From NCBI GenBank assembly GCA_023381895.1, contig JAMCTA010000097.1, positions 1 through 34,815 of the forward strand: a stretch of DNA of 34,815 nucleotides, given 5' to 3'. This DNA is from Chloroflexota bacterium. GTDB taxonomy: Bacteria > Chloroflexota > UBA4733. This document shows positions 24,732-33,227 of this stretch, in pieces. Numbering within the stretch: position 1 is the stretch's first letter; the number at the start of each line of letters is the position of its first letter. The notes under the pieces were generated by a model. The model was not told where the DNA came from. It saw only the letters and a program-made list of their open reading frames with translations, and did no database searches. Position numbers and translations under genes: made by a program.

Positions 24732-25139
24732 GTGGACACTCAGGATAGGAACAATCCCATAGAGGTGCCGGCGAGTGCTGCCGCGACTGGCGCCGTCGTA
24801 CGCCGGTTGCAGGACACGGCAGGAGTACCCTGCTCCTGCGGCACGGCGTACCGCGTCATCCGGGCGGCCAACGGTAGCCCGGCCAGCGTTCATTTTGTCG
24901 ATATCCGTATCGACTCCGACCGCCACTACCACCGCACGTTCACGGAGATCTACACCTGTCTCCAAGGAAACGGCTTCCTCGAACTCGACGGCTCGGTCGT
25001 CGCCTTGACTCCAGGAACCGTGGTCGTCATTCCGCCGGGTGTGCGTCACCGGGCCTATCCGGCCAGCTCAGACCAGACCCTCCGGATTCTGAATACGGCG
25101 GTGCCGCCGTTCGACACGACTGACGAATGGCTGGACTGA
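24732..25139 (+). CDS. Cupin-domain protein
   Basis: The 135-aa single-cupin protein has motif 1 HYHRTFTEIYTCLQGNG, containing the His-x-His and Glu metal ligands, and motif 2 GTVVVIPPGVRHRAY with the final His. Small cupins of this kind can be sugar isomerases, oxygenases or binding proteins; no specific activity can be assigned. It is the first gene of the rightward transcription unit from the divergent ROK promoter. The GTG start depends on the unusual hairpin spacing described separately. The Gfo/Idh gene follows after 24 bases. Confidence 0.85.
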   Translation: MDTQDRNNPIEVPASAAATGAVVRRLQDTAGVPCSCGTAYRVIRAANGSPASVHFVDIRIDSDRHYHRTFTEIYTCLQGNGFLELDGSVVALTPGTVVVIPPGVRHRAYPASSDQTLRILNTAVPPFDTTDEWLD

Positions 25140-25163
25140 GGCAGTATCAGAAGGAAGGGTGAG

Positions 25164-26231
25164 ATGGACCTGACTACGCTCCCGTACCAGCCAGCGTGGC
25201 CGAACCGCGAACAGTGGAAGCGCCGGCGCATCGGTCTGATCGGACCGGGCAACATCGCTCAATCGGCCCACCTACCAGCCTACCGTAAGCTCGGACTGAA
25301 CGTCGTTGCGGCCGCCGACATCAATCCGGCCGTCCTAACAGCGATGCAGCAGCGGTGGGGGGTTGAAGCGCTCTACACCGACTACCGGGAGATGCTCGAG
25401 AAAGAACGCCTGGACGTTGTCGACATCACCGTCCACGAGCGCTGGTCAGACGTGAAGGTCGAGGCCGTCCGCGCCGCTGCAGCCGCCGACACGCACATCT
25501 TGATCCAGAAGCCGCTGGCCGAGACGTATGCCCAGTGCGCTGCGATGGTCGAGGCGGCGCGGACGGCGCATGTCAAGCTTGCCGTGAATCAGAACGCCCG
25601 TTGGGCGCCCACCTTCTATGCCGCCAAGCAGTTCATCCAGGTAGGCGGCCTCGGCGAACCACGGATGCTCTCGTTGGCTGCCCGGCGGCCACCACGCGGC
25701 GGCGACGTGCTGGTCAATTTCTCTGTACATAGCATGGACCTGGTGCGCTACCTGCTGGGCGCCGCGCTGGGCCGGGAGCCCAGGCGGCTCTATGCCCTGC
25801 TCTCGGAACACGCTGACCCGAACCAGCGTTTCATCAACGTCACACTCGACTTCGGTGATGGCATCCAGGGTGCGGTGTGGGACGACTGCGCCGGCCATCT
25901 CAATACGGATATGCCGTGGGAGCTTCACGTCGCCGGAAGCGACGGCAGCGTCCGCGCCGTCGAGTATTTTGCCGGCGGGCGCGGTGCCGCCTGGATCGAA
26001 GCCTTCCATCGGGGCCAGCACCGGGTGGCGATCCGGCCACGCCTAGAAGGCGCCTGGCAGCCGGACGCCTTCGGCCACGTGATGGCCGATCTCCTCGATG
26101 CCATCGATCAAGATCGCGAGCCGTCTAGCAATGGCGATGACAATCTCCGGACGGTGCGGCTCGTCTTCGCCGCGCGTCGATCTCACTGCGACGGCCTGCC
26201 CGTTGCGCCGGAGGCCATAACTACCACCTAG
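25164..26231 (+). CDS. Gfo/Idh/MocA-family oxidoreductase
   Basis: The 355-aa NAD(P)-dependent dehydrogenase of the glucose-fructose oxidoreductase/inositol dehydrogenase family has the Rossmann motif IGLIGPGNIAQSAHLPAY and VDITVHERWS. The catalytic-lysine motif ILIQKPLAETY replaces the common EKP by QKP. The C-terminal beta-sheet domain includes FINVTLDFGDG. It probably oxidises a sugar or inositol hydroxyl. The ATG has AAGGGTGAG upstream, 24 bases after the cupin stop. It is the second gene of the rightward arm, 189 bases before SBP copy 2. Confidence 0.9.
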   Translation: MDLTTLPYQPAWPNREQWKRRRIGLIGPGNIAQSAHLPAYRKLGLNVVAAADINPAVLTAMQQRWGVEALYTDYREMLEKERLDVVDITVHERWSDVKVEAVRAAAAADTHILIQKPLAETYAQCAAMVEAARTAHVKLAVNQNARWAPTFYAAKQFIQVGGLGEPRMLSLAARRPPRGGDVLVNFSVHSMDLVRYLLGAALGREPRRLYALLSEHADPNQRFINVTLDFGDGIQGAVWDDCAGHLNTDMPWELHVAGSDGSVRAVEYFAGGRGAAWIEAFHRGQHRVAIRPRLEGAWQPDAFGHVMADLLDAIDQDREPSSNGDDNLRTVRLVFAARRSHCDGLPVAPEAITTT

Positions 26232-26420
26232 AGTGAAGCCACGATGGAACTAACATGCGCCACGCTCGGGAGCATACGAGTTCACCATAGCTCCGGTGTA
26301 GTGTCATAAGCACGGCACGTTTGTGAGAATACTGATGGTTACCACCACCACTTGCCGGCAGATCACCCCACGCCGCATCCCTCTCCAATTGGCGGCGTGA
26401 GACCCCGAAAGGAGGTGCTC

Positions 26421-27857
26421 GTGAAGACATCGTTTGACCGTGTTCCCTTCTGCTCGCGTCGCCAGTTCCTGACCGAGCTAGCCGGAAGTGCTGCGGCCCT
26501 CTCTCTCGCCGCCTGCAGGGGAGCAGCGGCTAGTGTCACAAGCACGACACAGAACAGCAGCATCGGGAAGATCGCAACGACGCCAGCACCGTCGAGCACG
26601 AGAGCAGCCACCTCAGCGACGGCATCTGCTGTCAGGGCAGGATCAGTTACCCTCACCTTCGCACGCTGGCAGGTCTCTCCGAACATCATGAAGCAACTCG
26701 TCTATGACCCGGTCGCCCACTTCGAGCATGCCCATCCCGGTGTCCACGTGAGTGTGATCACTGCTCCCGCTGGACCTTCCTATCTCGAAAAGGTGCTCAC
26801 CCTAATTGCCGGTGGGGTGCCTCCCGATGTGGTTGGGTTGCCTGGTCCGGAGGCTGTCTTACCTGTGCTCGCCAGCAAAGGTGTCCTGGCCGACCTGGGT
26901 CCGCTCATCAACCGCGATGCCGCAGCCGTCCAGCCCCACGACTTCTACCCCCAAGCCCTGGCGGTGGGCCAGTGGCAAGGCAAGCAGTACGGCCTGCTCA
27001 GCAGTACTATCTCCACCGCCGTGCTCGTCTACAATGCCGATGCGCTCCAGAAAGCTGGGGTGTCTCAGACGCCGGCCCAGCTCTACGATGCCGACAAGTG
27101 GACCTGGAACGACTTCACCCAGGTGGCACGGCAGGCGACCCTGCGTACGAGCGGCAGCAGTCTGCCCAGCCAGTACGGCTTCCTCGTCCCCTTCGACGTC
27201 CAGATGGGGAGCTCTTTCCTCTGGGAGGCGGGAGGTCATCTCCTCAACCCGCAGCGCACCAAGTGTCTCCTGGACACGGCGCAGAGCATTGCTGGACTGC
27301 AGTTTCTCTTCGACCTCCAGCACAAGGAGCAGGTCTCACCCAGCCCTTCCTTTCTCAGCACCGAATCCTCGCTCAACCTCTTCACCAGTAGCCGGCTCGG
27401 TATGACCCTCAACTGGGCCCACACGACCGTGATACAGTACGGGTCGGTGCCCTTCGCCTGGGACATCGCCCCGCTGCCCGTCGGTCCGGCCGGAGAGATC
27501 GTGAACGGTAACTTCAACAATATTGGACTCACTCAGCACTCGAAGCATCGAGAGACGGGCTGGTCCTTCATCGAGTATCTGACCTCGGGGCCAGTCTACC
27601 TAGAGAAGCAGCGCTTTGCTCTGCCGCCGCGCCGGAGTGTCTACCAGGCCTGGCTCAAGTGGGCGCAGGGCCTCCCCCACCCCAAGAATATTCAGTATCT
27701 CCAGCTACTCCGCAAGCACTCACGGGAGCTACCCTATTCCCCGGTCTGGTCACACATCAACGTGACCTGGCCGAAATGGACCTCATATCTGGCGGAGGGC
27801 ACACGGAGCCCTACGACGGTCGCTCGCTCCCTCACCTCCGCCATCGATGCCATCCTC
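26421..27857. repeat. Inverted gene duplication, right arm (SBP copy 2)
   Basis: This is the counterpart of 20816-22264 in opposite orientation. Near the 3' end, 27798-27857 matches the complement of 20816-20875 at 59 of 60 bases. The signal peptide and linker regions differ much more than the mature domains. Confidence 0.85.
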
Positions 27858-27875
27858 CAGCACGGAGCAGCGTGA
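26421..27875 (+). CDS. ABC sugar-type extracellular solute-binding lipoprotein (copy 2)
   Basis: The 484-aa family 1 solute-binding protein has a Tat motif (Arg13-Arg14 in CSRRQFL), lipobox SLAAC with lipidated Cys32, and an Ala/Ser/Thr linker to about residue 70. The mature domain closely follows copy 1: FEHAHPGVHVSV, RDAAAVQPHDFYPQAL, QYGFLVPFDVQMGSSFLW and LPPRRSVYQAWLKW are the same or nearly so. The GTG at 26421 has an AAGGAGGT ribosome site and is preferred over a frame starting at 26352. It has no adjacent permease. The following sulfatase begins 133 bases downstream, mirroring the SBP-sulfatase order on the other arm. Confidence 0.93.
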   Translation: MKTSFDRVPFCSRRQFLTELAGSAAALSLAACRGAAASVTSTTQNSSIGKIATTPAPSSTRAATSATASAVRAGSVTLTFARWQVSPNIMKQLVYDPVAHFEHAHPGVHVSVITAPAGPSYLEKVLTLIAGGVPPDVVGLPGPEAVLPVLASKGVLADLGPLINRDAAAVQPHDFYPQALAVGQWQGKQYGLLSSTISTAVLVYNADALQKAGVSQTPAQLYDADKWTWNDFTQVARQATLRTSGSSLPSQYGFLVPFDVQMGSSFLWEAGGHLLNPQRTKCLLDTAQSIAGLQFLFDLQHKEQVSPSPSFLSTESSLNLFTSSRLGMTLNWAHTTVIQYGSVPFAWDIAPLPVGPAGEIVNGNFNNIGLTQHSKHRETGWSFIEYLTSGPVYLEKQRFALPPRRSVYQAWLKWAQGLPHPKNIQYLQLLRKHSRELPYSPVWSHINVTWPKWTSYLAEGTRSPTTVARSLTSAIDAILQHGAA

Positions 27876-28008
27876 TTCAGGCGAGCGCTGTTCCGCCAGT
27901 TGCATGGGAGATGGCAAAGGAGGCACGCTGCAACGGGAGGGAAAGTATCTAGAAAAGCACAGGCGCACCAGCGGCAGGCAGGACGGTATCGAATGAAAGG
28001 ACAGGTTT

Positions 28009-29490
28009 GTGGCCTCGCGCTCTGCCACTCCACCAAACGTCTTGCTACTCATGACAGACCAGCAGCGCTGGGATACGCTCGGCTATGCTGGCTGCACCCC
28101 ATGCCGCACACCAAACTTAGACCGCCTAGCACGGGAAGGTGTCGCCTGCGACCGCTGCCTCACCCCGAATCCCATCTGCTCACCCGCGCGGGCTGCCCTA
28201 TTCACCGGCCGTTATGCCCACGCTACGGGCGTCGGCAACAATCGTGAGCTGCCGCTGGAGCAACCGACGCTATTGGAAGCCTTTCGTGACGCTGGGTATC
28301 ACATCGCCTATAGCGGTAAATGGCACCTCGGTCGCGGTCGCGGCGCTGTAGCTCTGGAGAGCTGGCTGGGCGAGCGCGGGGAGGGCTACCGCCGGTGGCT
28401 CCAGGAATGTGACCATCCCGACACCTATCCCTATATGACCCCGGAGTTCTCCTTCGTTGTGCCTGGCGACACAACCACCTCTCTTCATCGCATCTCCACG
28501 CCGCATACGGCGCCTCAGGAGGGGCTGACCGAGTGGCTGCACGATACTTGGGTCGTGCAACGGACACTAGAGCAATTAGAATGCCGGCCAAAGGAGCAAC
28601 CGTTCTTCCACGTCTGCTCGCTCATTGGACCGCACCCGATCTTCGTGATTCCAGAGCCCTTCTACTCGCTCTACGATCCGTCGGAAGTGCCAGAGCCACC
28701 GAATTTCGCCGATCCCATGACCGACAAGCCCACCTGTCAGCGACAGTCGATCTGGCATCAGGTCGCCGAGGCCCACGGCACCACCTGGGAGCCTTGGCGC
28801 CGCTCGCAGGCGGTGTACTGGGGCTTCGTCACCTTGCTCGACGAGCTGCTTGGCCGGGTGCTCAACCGGCTGGATGTACTGGGGCTGACTGAGGACACCA
28901 TCGTGGTGATGCTGAGCGATCATGGCGAGATGATGGGCGGCCACGGCCTCTTTCAGAAGTCGTGTATGTATGAGGAAAGCTTGCGGGTACCGTTCCTCGT
29001 TCGGGCACCAGGTCGCATCTCCGCAGGATGGCGCCTCGACGCGCCGATGTCGCTCGTGGACGTTGCCCCTACGTTGCTCCGGCTGGCTGGTCTCTGGGAG
29101 GAGGGAAAGGCGCTGCTGCAGCTCCAGGGACAGGACCGCGCCGGCTGGCTTACCGGTGAAGATCGCATCCCGCCCGAAGCGCGGGGCGCTACGGATGACC
29201 CGGTCGCGGGAGCAGTATTCAGCGAGTATAAGCCTTACCAAGGCGAAGGGATGACCGATGTCCGCTGCATCATCGGACCACGCTTCAAGTATGTCTGGAA
29301 TCGCGACGATCGAGAAGAGCTGTACGATACCTGGGCCGACCCTTATGAGCTGCACAACTTGGCCAGTGATCCTGCAACGCGCCCCGTACTCCTGACCATG
29401 CGACGGCGCCTCACTGGCTGGTCACGGGAAACGGGGGATCCTCTGGAGGGGATCATCCAAGGGGAGCGAGAAAGCCGCTGGTTGAGCTAG
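28009..29490 (+). CDS. Type I (Cys) sulfatase
   Basis: The 493-aa arylsulfatase-like enzyme has formylglycine motif C57-S-P-A-R61 in NPICSPARAALFTG, so it should be activated by FGE. N-terminal VLLLMTDQQRWD gives metal ligands. SGKWHLG is the conserved Lys/His segment, and VMLSDHGEMMGGHGL supplies the second Asp/His pair. The C-terminal domain ends with FKYVWN and YDTWADPYELHNLA, typical of the family. The GTG start has AAAGGA seven bases upstream. It lacks a signal peptide. It is the last recognised gene of the rightward cupin arm and converges with the Gfo/Idh gene at 29650. Confidence 0.92.
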   Translation: MASRSATPPNVLLLMTDQQRWDTLGYAGCTPCRTPNLDRLAREGVACDRCLTPNPICSPARAALFTGRYAHATGVGNNRELPLEQPTLLEAFRDAGYHIAYSGKWHLGRGRGAVALESWLGERGEGYRRWLQECDHPDTYPYMTPEFSFVVPGDTTTSLHRISTPHTAPQEGLTEWLHDTWVVQRTLEQLECRPKEQPFFHVCSLIGPHPIFVIPEPFYSLYDPSEVPEPPNFADPMTDKPTCQRQSIWHQVAEAHGTTWEPWRRSQAVYWGFVTLLDELLGRVLNRLDVLGLTEDTIVVMLSDHGEMMGGHGLFQKSCMYEESLRVPFLVRAPGRISAGWRLDAPMSLVDVAPTLLRLAGLWEEGKALLQLQGQDRAGWLTGEDRIPPEARGATDDPVAGAVFSEYKPYQGEGMTDVRCIIGPRFKYVWNRDDREELYDTWADPYELHNLASDPATRPVLLTMRRRLTGWSRETGDPLEGIIQGERESRWLS

Positions 29491-29649
29491 TTTGAGCTAC
29501 CTGCTCTCCGCCGAGATTGCCGTCGTGAGGGGCCATCGTAGCGACCTATCGCTGGTGTTCCCGCAGCGCTAGCCGTGCCGGTGCTCATCAGCTTCTAAGA
29601 GGTGACGTCAGGCAGGGATACATCGCCCGTTCTGTGAGAATTCGTCGCT

Positions 29650-30849
29650 TCAGGCGATGTGCCAGTGTTGATCGATGGGGGCTTGATACGTCGCCACCTT
29701 GCCGTCGAGTACGTCTTGCACGCGGACGACCTGGTTCGTCGCAGCCGATTCGTAGATGGCACAGGCGATGGCCTTGGCATGCAAACCCTGTTCGCCGTCG
29801 ATTTCCGGCGGTCGCTGATCGCGGATGCTGTGGAGGAAGTCGCAGGTCTCGAGAGCGAAGCCGTTGGTGAGGCCATAGGGGAAGAGGCGGTCGCGCTCAT
29901 TGTTTCCCATCTCCGCGAGGTACTGCTCGTAGAGCTCGGCCAGAGGATATGCAGTCCCATCGAGGCGCTTGAGCGTGGCGGTCAGGCGCGGTCCGTGGAA
30001 GGGGTCGCCTGGATCGTTGATGGCACCCTCGCTGCCGTAGTACATGACGGTGTTGAATGTATCGGCTAGGGGACGGTTGATCACCGTCCAGGTACCTGTG
30101 ACACCACTCTTGAAGTTGAGCAGCGCCGTGAACGTGTCCTCACGCATGTCCGGCACGTGGTCCTCTCCCTTGACAAACGTGCCCTCGGCGTACTTGCGCA
30201 CACTGCCATACACACTCTCGCAGTCTCCCCACAGGTAGCGCATCGTGTCGCAGAAGTGTGCCCCGCTGTCGAGGACGGGACCGCCCCCGGAAAGGAGACG
30301 ATCGAAGCGCCACGCCCACGGCGTGGTTGCTGCCGTACGACGATCCAGTGTCCGCTGCACGAAAAAGACCTGCGGCGTGCCGATCATACCCTTGCGATGC
30401 ACGGCCCAATGCACGGTTCGTGGTCCCGGCATGCGCCGGATCTGCTCGGCAGTTGCGAAGATAACTCCTGTGCGCCTGCTCGTTGCTATCAGCTGTTTCG
30501 TCGCCTTGATCGACACGCCGATCGGCTTTTCTATCTGTATGTGGAGCCCCGCTTCCATACAGGCAATACCAGCAGTGTGATGCAGGAAATGGGGGAGGCA
30601 GATATCGACAGCATCCACACCACCGGCTTGGAGCAATGCCGCCCAATCGGTGTAGACTCGTGGCCGGTCCTGCTCCCAAGCAGCGGCACTTTCTGCGACG
30701 GCCTCCGCTCGTTCGGGAGCAGCATCACAGACGGCAGCGAGGGTAAACAAGCTTGGGTCCTGCTCTTTGATGAACCGATAGCCGGTGAGGTGTTGCTTGG
30801 TGGCAATGCCGCCACAGCCGATGAGCGCAAGCCGGATAGGTCGAGTCAT
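29650..30849 (-). CDS. Gfo/Idh/MocA-family oxidoreductase
   Basis: The 399-aa NAD(P)-dependent sugar/inositol dehydrogenase-like protein has the nucleotide motif LALIGCGGIATKQHL, VDAVDICLPHFLH, and the canonical catalytic IEKPIGVS. GGGPVLDSGAHFCDTM is the family GGG..D.G.H segment. The ATG at 30849, preceded by AAGGGAAG, is chosen over an in-frame start at 30888. It is the last gene of the leftward permease-permease-SBP-oxidoreductase operon, 50 bases after the SBP, so it probably oxidises the imported sugar or derivative. It is similar in fold but not close in sequence to the Gfo/Idh protein at 25164. Confidence 0.9.
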   Translation of the reverse strand: MTRPIRLALIGCGGIATKQHLTGYRFIKEQDPSLFTLAAVCDAAPERAEAVAESAAAWEQDRPRVYTDWAALLQAGGVDAVDICLPHFLHHTAGIACMEAGLHIQIEKPIGVSIKATKQLIATSRRTGVIFATAEQIRRMPGPRTVHWAVHRKGMIGTPQVFFVQRTLDRRTAATTPWAWRFDRLLSGGGPVLDSGAHFCDTMRYLWGDCESVYGSVRKYAEGTFVKGEDHVPDMREDTFTALLNFKSGVTGTWTVINRPLADTFNTVMYYGSEGAINDPGDPFHGPRLTATLKRLDGTAYPLAELYEQYLAEMGNNERDRLFPYGLTNGFALETCDFLHSIRDQRPPEIDGEQGLHAKAIACAIYESAATNQVVRVQDVLDGKVATYQAPIDQHWHIA

Positions 30850-30899
30850 AGGATCTTCCCTTCCCTTTCTTGTCACGGTGCCAGACATAGCAGCCTCAC

Positions 30900-32309
30900 C
30901 TAGCGGTGATTGGTGTAGGCCTGGTCAAGTACGTTTTGGATAGCTTGGTTCGCCGCAGTCAACGCTTGCTGGACCGATTCCTTGTGGTAGAAGATCTGCT
31001 GCCAGGCTTGGGTGAGCTGATCCCAGGCCTCTTGCGCTGCCGGGCTGATGGGCCGCACCCGCGTGTACTGCATGGCTTTCAACGCGTACTGTTCGGCCGT
31101 ATCGACTGCTGGAATACCGGTCTTGAACTTAGCGATCAGTATCTTATCAAGTGCGGGCTGTCCGCTCCACTGCACCGAGTATCCCTGACCGGCTTTGGCA
31201 TTGAAGGTCTGCTGCGCCTCCTGCCCGGCCACGATGCTCTCCTTGCTGATCAGCGCGCGCATCAGTTGCCACGACGCATCGGGGTGCTTACTCTTTGCGG
31301 GCGTCGTCCAGGCAAAGCCGCCAGAGAACGTCATGGGCTTCTGCCCCGCCTTCGGGACAGGAAACATCGCGTAGCCGAAGTTCATATGGGGCTTGTACTG
31401 CGCAATCGTCCCCAGTTCGAAGCCGTAGACCATCACCTGCTGACCGGCGATGAAAGGATCGTTCGTCTTCGTCTGGAAGGAAGCGGTGAAGGCGGCGATC
31501 TTCTGCGCCCCGCCCATGGCATCCACGATGTCAAGGATCGCCTGCACCCCGTCGACTACCTCGGGGCTATTCATTGTGGACTTGCGACCATTGTCGGCGA
31601 GAAAATGCCCACCATACTCCCAGCCGAACTGATAGAGTACTCCAACGCCCGGAAGATTATAGTTCCAGCCGAGTTGCGTGAGTTTCCCATTCGTCGATTT
31701 CGTCAGATGCACCGCGTACTGCTGTAAGTCGGCATAGGTCACCGGCCCCTTGTTCGGATCGAGCCCGGCGCTCGTGAACGCATCCTTGTTCCAGAACATG
31801 ATGCGGTCGTCGGTGGAGTTGGGCAGCCCGTACAGCTTCTTGTCAACGCCGTAGGCCTCCTTGAGAATCTCCGGGTAGAAGCGCTTCAGATCGTACTTGT
31901 CGACATCTACGTAGTGGTCGATCGGCGACAGGGCGCCGCGAAACGCTAAACTCGCCAGTTGAAAGCGGTCGATATAGACGACGTCCGCTGCCGTCCCGGC
32001 TGCTTCTGCCGTGAGGAACTTCTGCAGCTCCGTCGATCCGGTGACTCCACCCGGCTGAGGAGCGGCGGTTACCGGCATCGTCGGGTGCTGCTGGTTCCAG
32101 AGGGTCGCCTGGGCCTGGAGCCCAGTGATGGCGGTGCCGCCCCAGACCGTCAACTTGAGCGGCGCCTTGCTCGGCGACTGGGCTGTCGCCGCACCCGCCG
32201 TGGCGGACACCTGCTGAGCGCAGGCTGCCAGCACCCCAGCCAGCACCAGACCAGACCCGATCCCGGCGGCCTCGCGAAGCACCTGCCGCCGCGCGACTCG
32301 TGTACCCAT
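30900..32309 (-). CDS. ABC sugar-type extracellular solute-binding lipoprotein (third, unrelated to copies 1 and 2)
   Basis: The 469-aa family 1 solute-binding protein has a Tat-type signal (Arg7-Arg8 in ARRQVL) and lipobox VLAAC with lipidated Cys30. The mature part begins LKLTVWGG and contains GTAADVVYIDRFQLASLA, YGLPNSTDDRIMFWNKDAF, then GVLYQFGWEYGGHFL and MTFSGGFAW. It presents a saccharide-type ligand to the adjacent permeases. Its ATG has AAGGAGGT upstream, 36 bases after the second permease gene. It is clearly different from the duplicated SBPs, so its ligand probably differs. Confidence 0.93.
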   Translation of the reverse strand: MGTRVARRQVLREAAGIGSGLVLAGVLAACAQQVSATAGAATAQSPSKAPLKLTVWGGTAITGLQAQATLWNQQHPTMPVTAAPQPGGVTGSTELQKFLTAEAAGTAADVVYIDRFQLASLAFRGALSPIDHYVDVDKYDLKRFYPEILKEAYGVDKKLYGLPNSTDDRIMFWNKDAFTSAGLDPNKGPVTYADLQQYAVHLTKSTNGKLTQLGWNYNLPGVGVLYQFGWEYGGHFLADNGRKSTMNSPEVVDGVQAILDIVDAMGGAQKIAAFTASFQTKTNDPFIAGQQVMVYGFELGTIAQYKPHMNFGYAMFPVPKAGQKPMTFSGGFAWTTPAKSKHPDASWQLMRALISKESIVAGQEAQQTFNAKAGQGYSVQWSGQPALDKILIAKFKTGIPAVDTAEQYALKAMQYTRVRPISPAAQEAWDQLTQAWQQIFYHKESVQQALTAANQAIQNVLDQAYTNHR

Positions 32310-32345
32310 CGCTCTTACCTCCTTAAATGCTCAACACCCCCGGGG

Positions 32346-33227
32346 CTAGCCCTTGAGCCCCGTCAAGGTGATCCCCTGGATGAAATAGCGCTGCGTAAAG
32401 AAAAAGACCGCGATCACCGGTATCGTCATCAAGGTCGATGCTGCCATGAGCAGATTCCAGTAGGACGCATTCTCTTGTAAGAAGACGTAGAGGCCCAGCG
32501 AGAGTGGCTTGAGGCTGTTGGAGTTCAGATAGATGAGCGGGTTGATGAAGTCATTCCACACCCCCTGAAAGTTGAAGATCGCGACCGCGGCGAGCGCTGG
32601 GCGGGAGAGGGGTAACGCGATGTGGCGATAGACCCCGGCAAAGCTTGCCCCATCGATGCGTGCCGCATCTTCCAGTTCTCGCGGCAAACTGGCGAAAAAC
32701 TGACGGAGGAGGAAGATGAAGAAAGGCGCCCCGAGAAAGGCCGGGACTGTCAACGGCAGGAACGTATTGACCCAGCCAAGCGCATGAAAGATCAGGAAGC
32801 GCGGCACCATGGTGACCTCGGCCGGCACCATCAGAGTGGCGAGGAGAACAAGAAAGAAGAAATTCCGTCCTGGCCAGCGCAGTCGTGCAAAGGCATAAGC
32901 CGCAAGCGAACAGGACAGCAGCGTCCCCATCAGGTTGATGACTACCAGAATGACGCTATTCTTGACATACCCGAGGAGGTTTCCGAACAGGAGCGCGTAT
33001 GGATAGTTTGCCCAATCCAGCGGCCAGAAGAAGAGTTGGGGCGTCGTGGTCATGAGCTGGTCGTTGAACTTGAGCGAGGTGGAGACCATCCAGATAAAAG
33101 GCAGCAGAAAGAGCAAGCCGCCGAGGAGCAGGACCGCATGGAGGACGCCACGACGCAACATCTGACCTAGATGGCGCGGTAGTTGGGCGCCTGTCCCCGG
33201 TTGGCGCAGCCGGTAGGCACGGCTCAT
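32346..33227 (-). CDS. ABC sugar permease, MalG/UgpE type
   Basis: The 293-aa inner-membrane subunit of a CUT1-type carbohydrate importer has six predicted membrane segments. The cytoplasmic EAA loop appears as ELEDAARIDGASFAGVYRHI, ALPLSRPAL, which contacts the ATPase. The C-terminus (FTQRYFIQGITLTGLKG) is a family hallmark of the second permease. Its start codon overlaps the stop of the upstream permease by four bases (ATGA), indicating translational coupling. No ATP-binding subunit is encoded nearby; CUT1 systems often share one encoded elsewhere. Confidence 0.94.
   Translation of the reverse strand: MSRAYRLRQPGTGAQLPRHLGQMLRRGVLHAVLLLGGLLFLLPFIWMVSTSLKFNDQLMTTTPQLFFWPLDWANYPYALLFGNLLGYVKNSVILVVINLMGTLLSCSLAAYAFARLRWPGRNFFFLVLLATLMVPAEVTMVPRFLIFHALGWVNTFLPLTVPAFLGAPFFIFLLRQFFASLPRELEDAARIDGASFAGVYRHIALPLSRPALAAVAIFNFQGVWNDFINPLIYLNSNSLKPLSLGLYVFLQENASYWNLLMAASTLMTIPVIAVFFFTQRYFIQGITLTGLKG

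Noticed and set aside
26265..26300. GCATACGAGTTCACCAT upstream of SBP copy 2 resembles the -10 region of the duplicated promoter module
   Set aside because: Only about 17 bases show similarity and the -35/operator part is absent, so chance cannot be excluded.
29620..29660. Inverted repeat ACATCGCC/GGCGATGT between convergent sulfatase and Gfo/Idh genes
   Set aside because: The 25-base spacer and an arm inside coding sequence make a terminator unlikely; may be chance.
30157..31727. Plus-strand frames of 248 and 273 codons opposite Gfo/Idh and SBP genes
   Set aside because: Both are antisense to genes with clear family motifs, and their translations match no family that I know.
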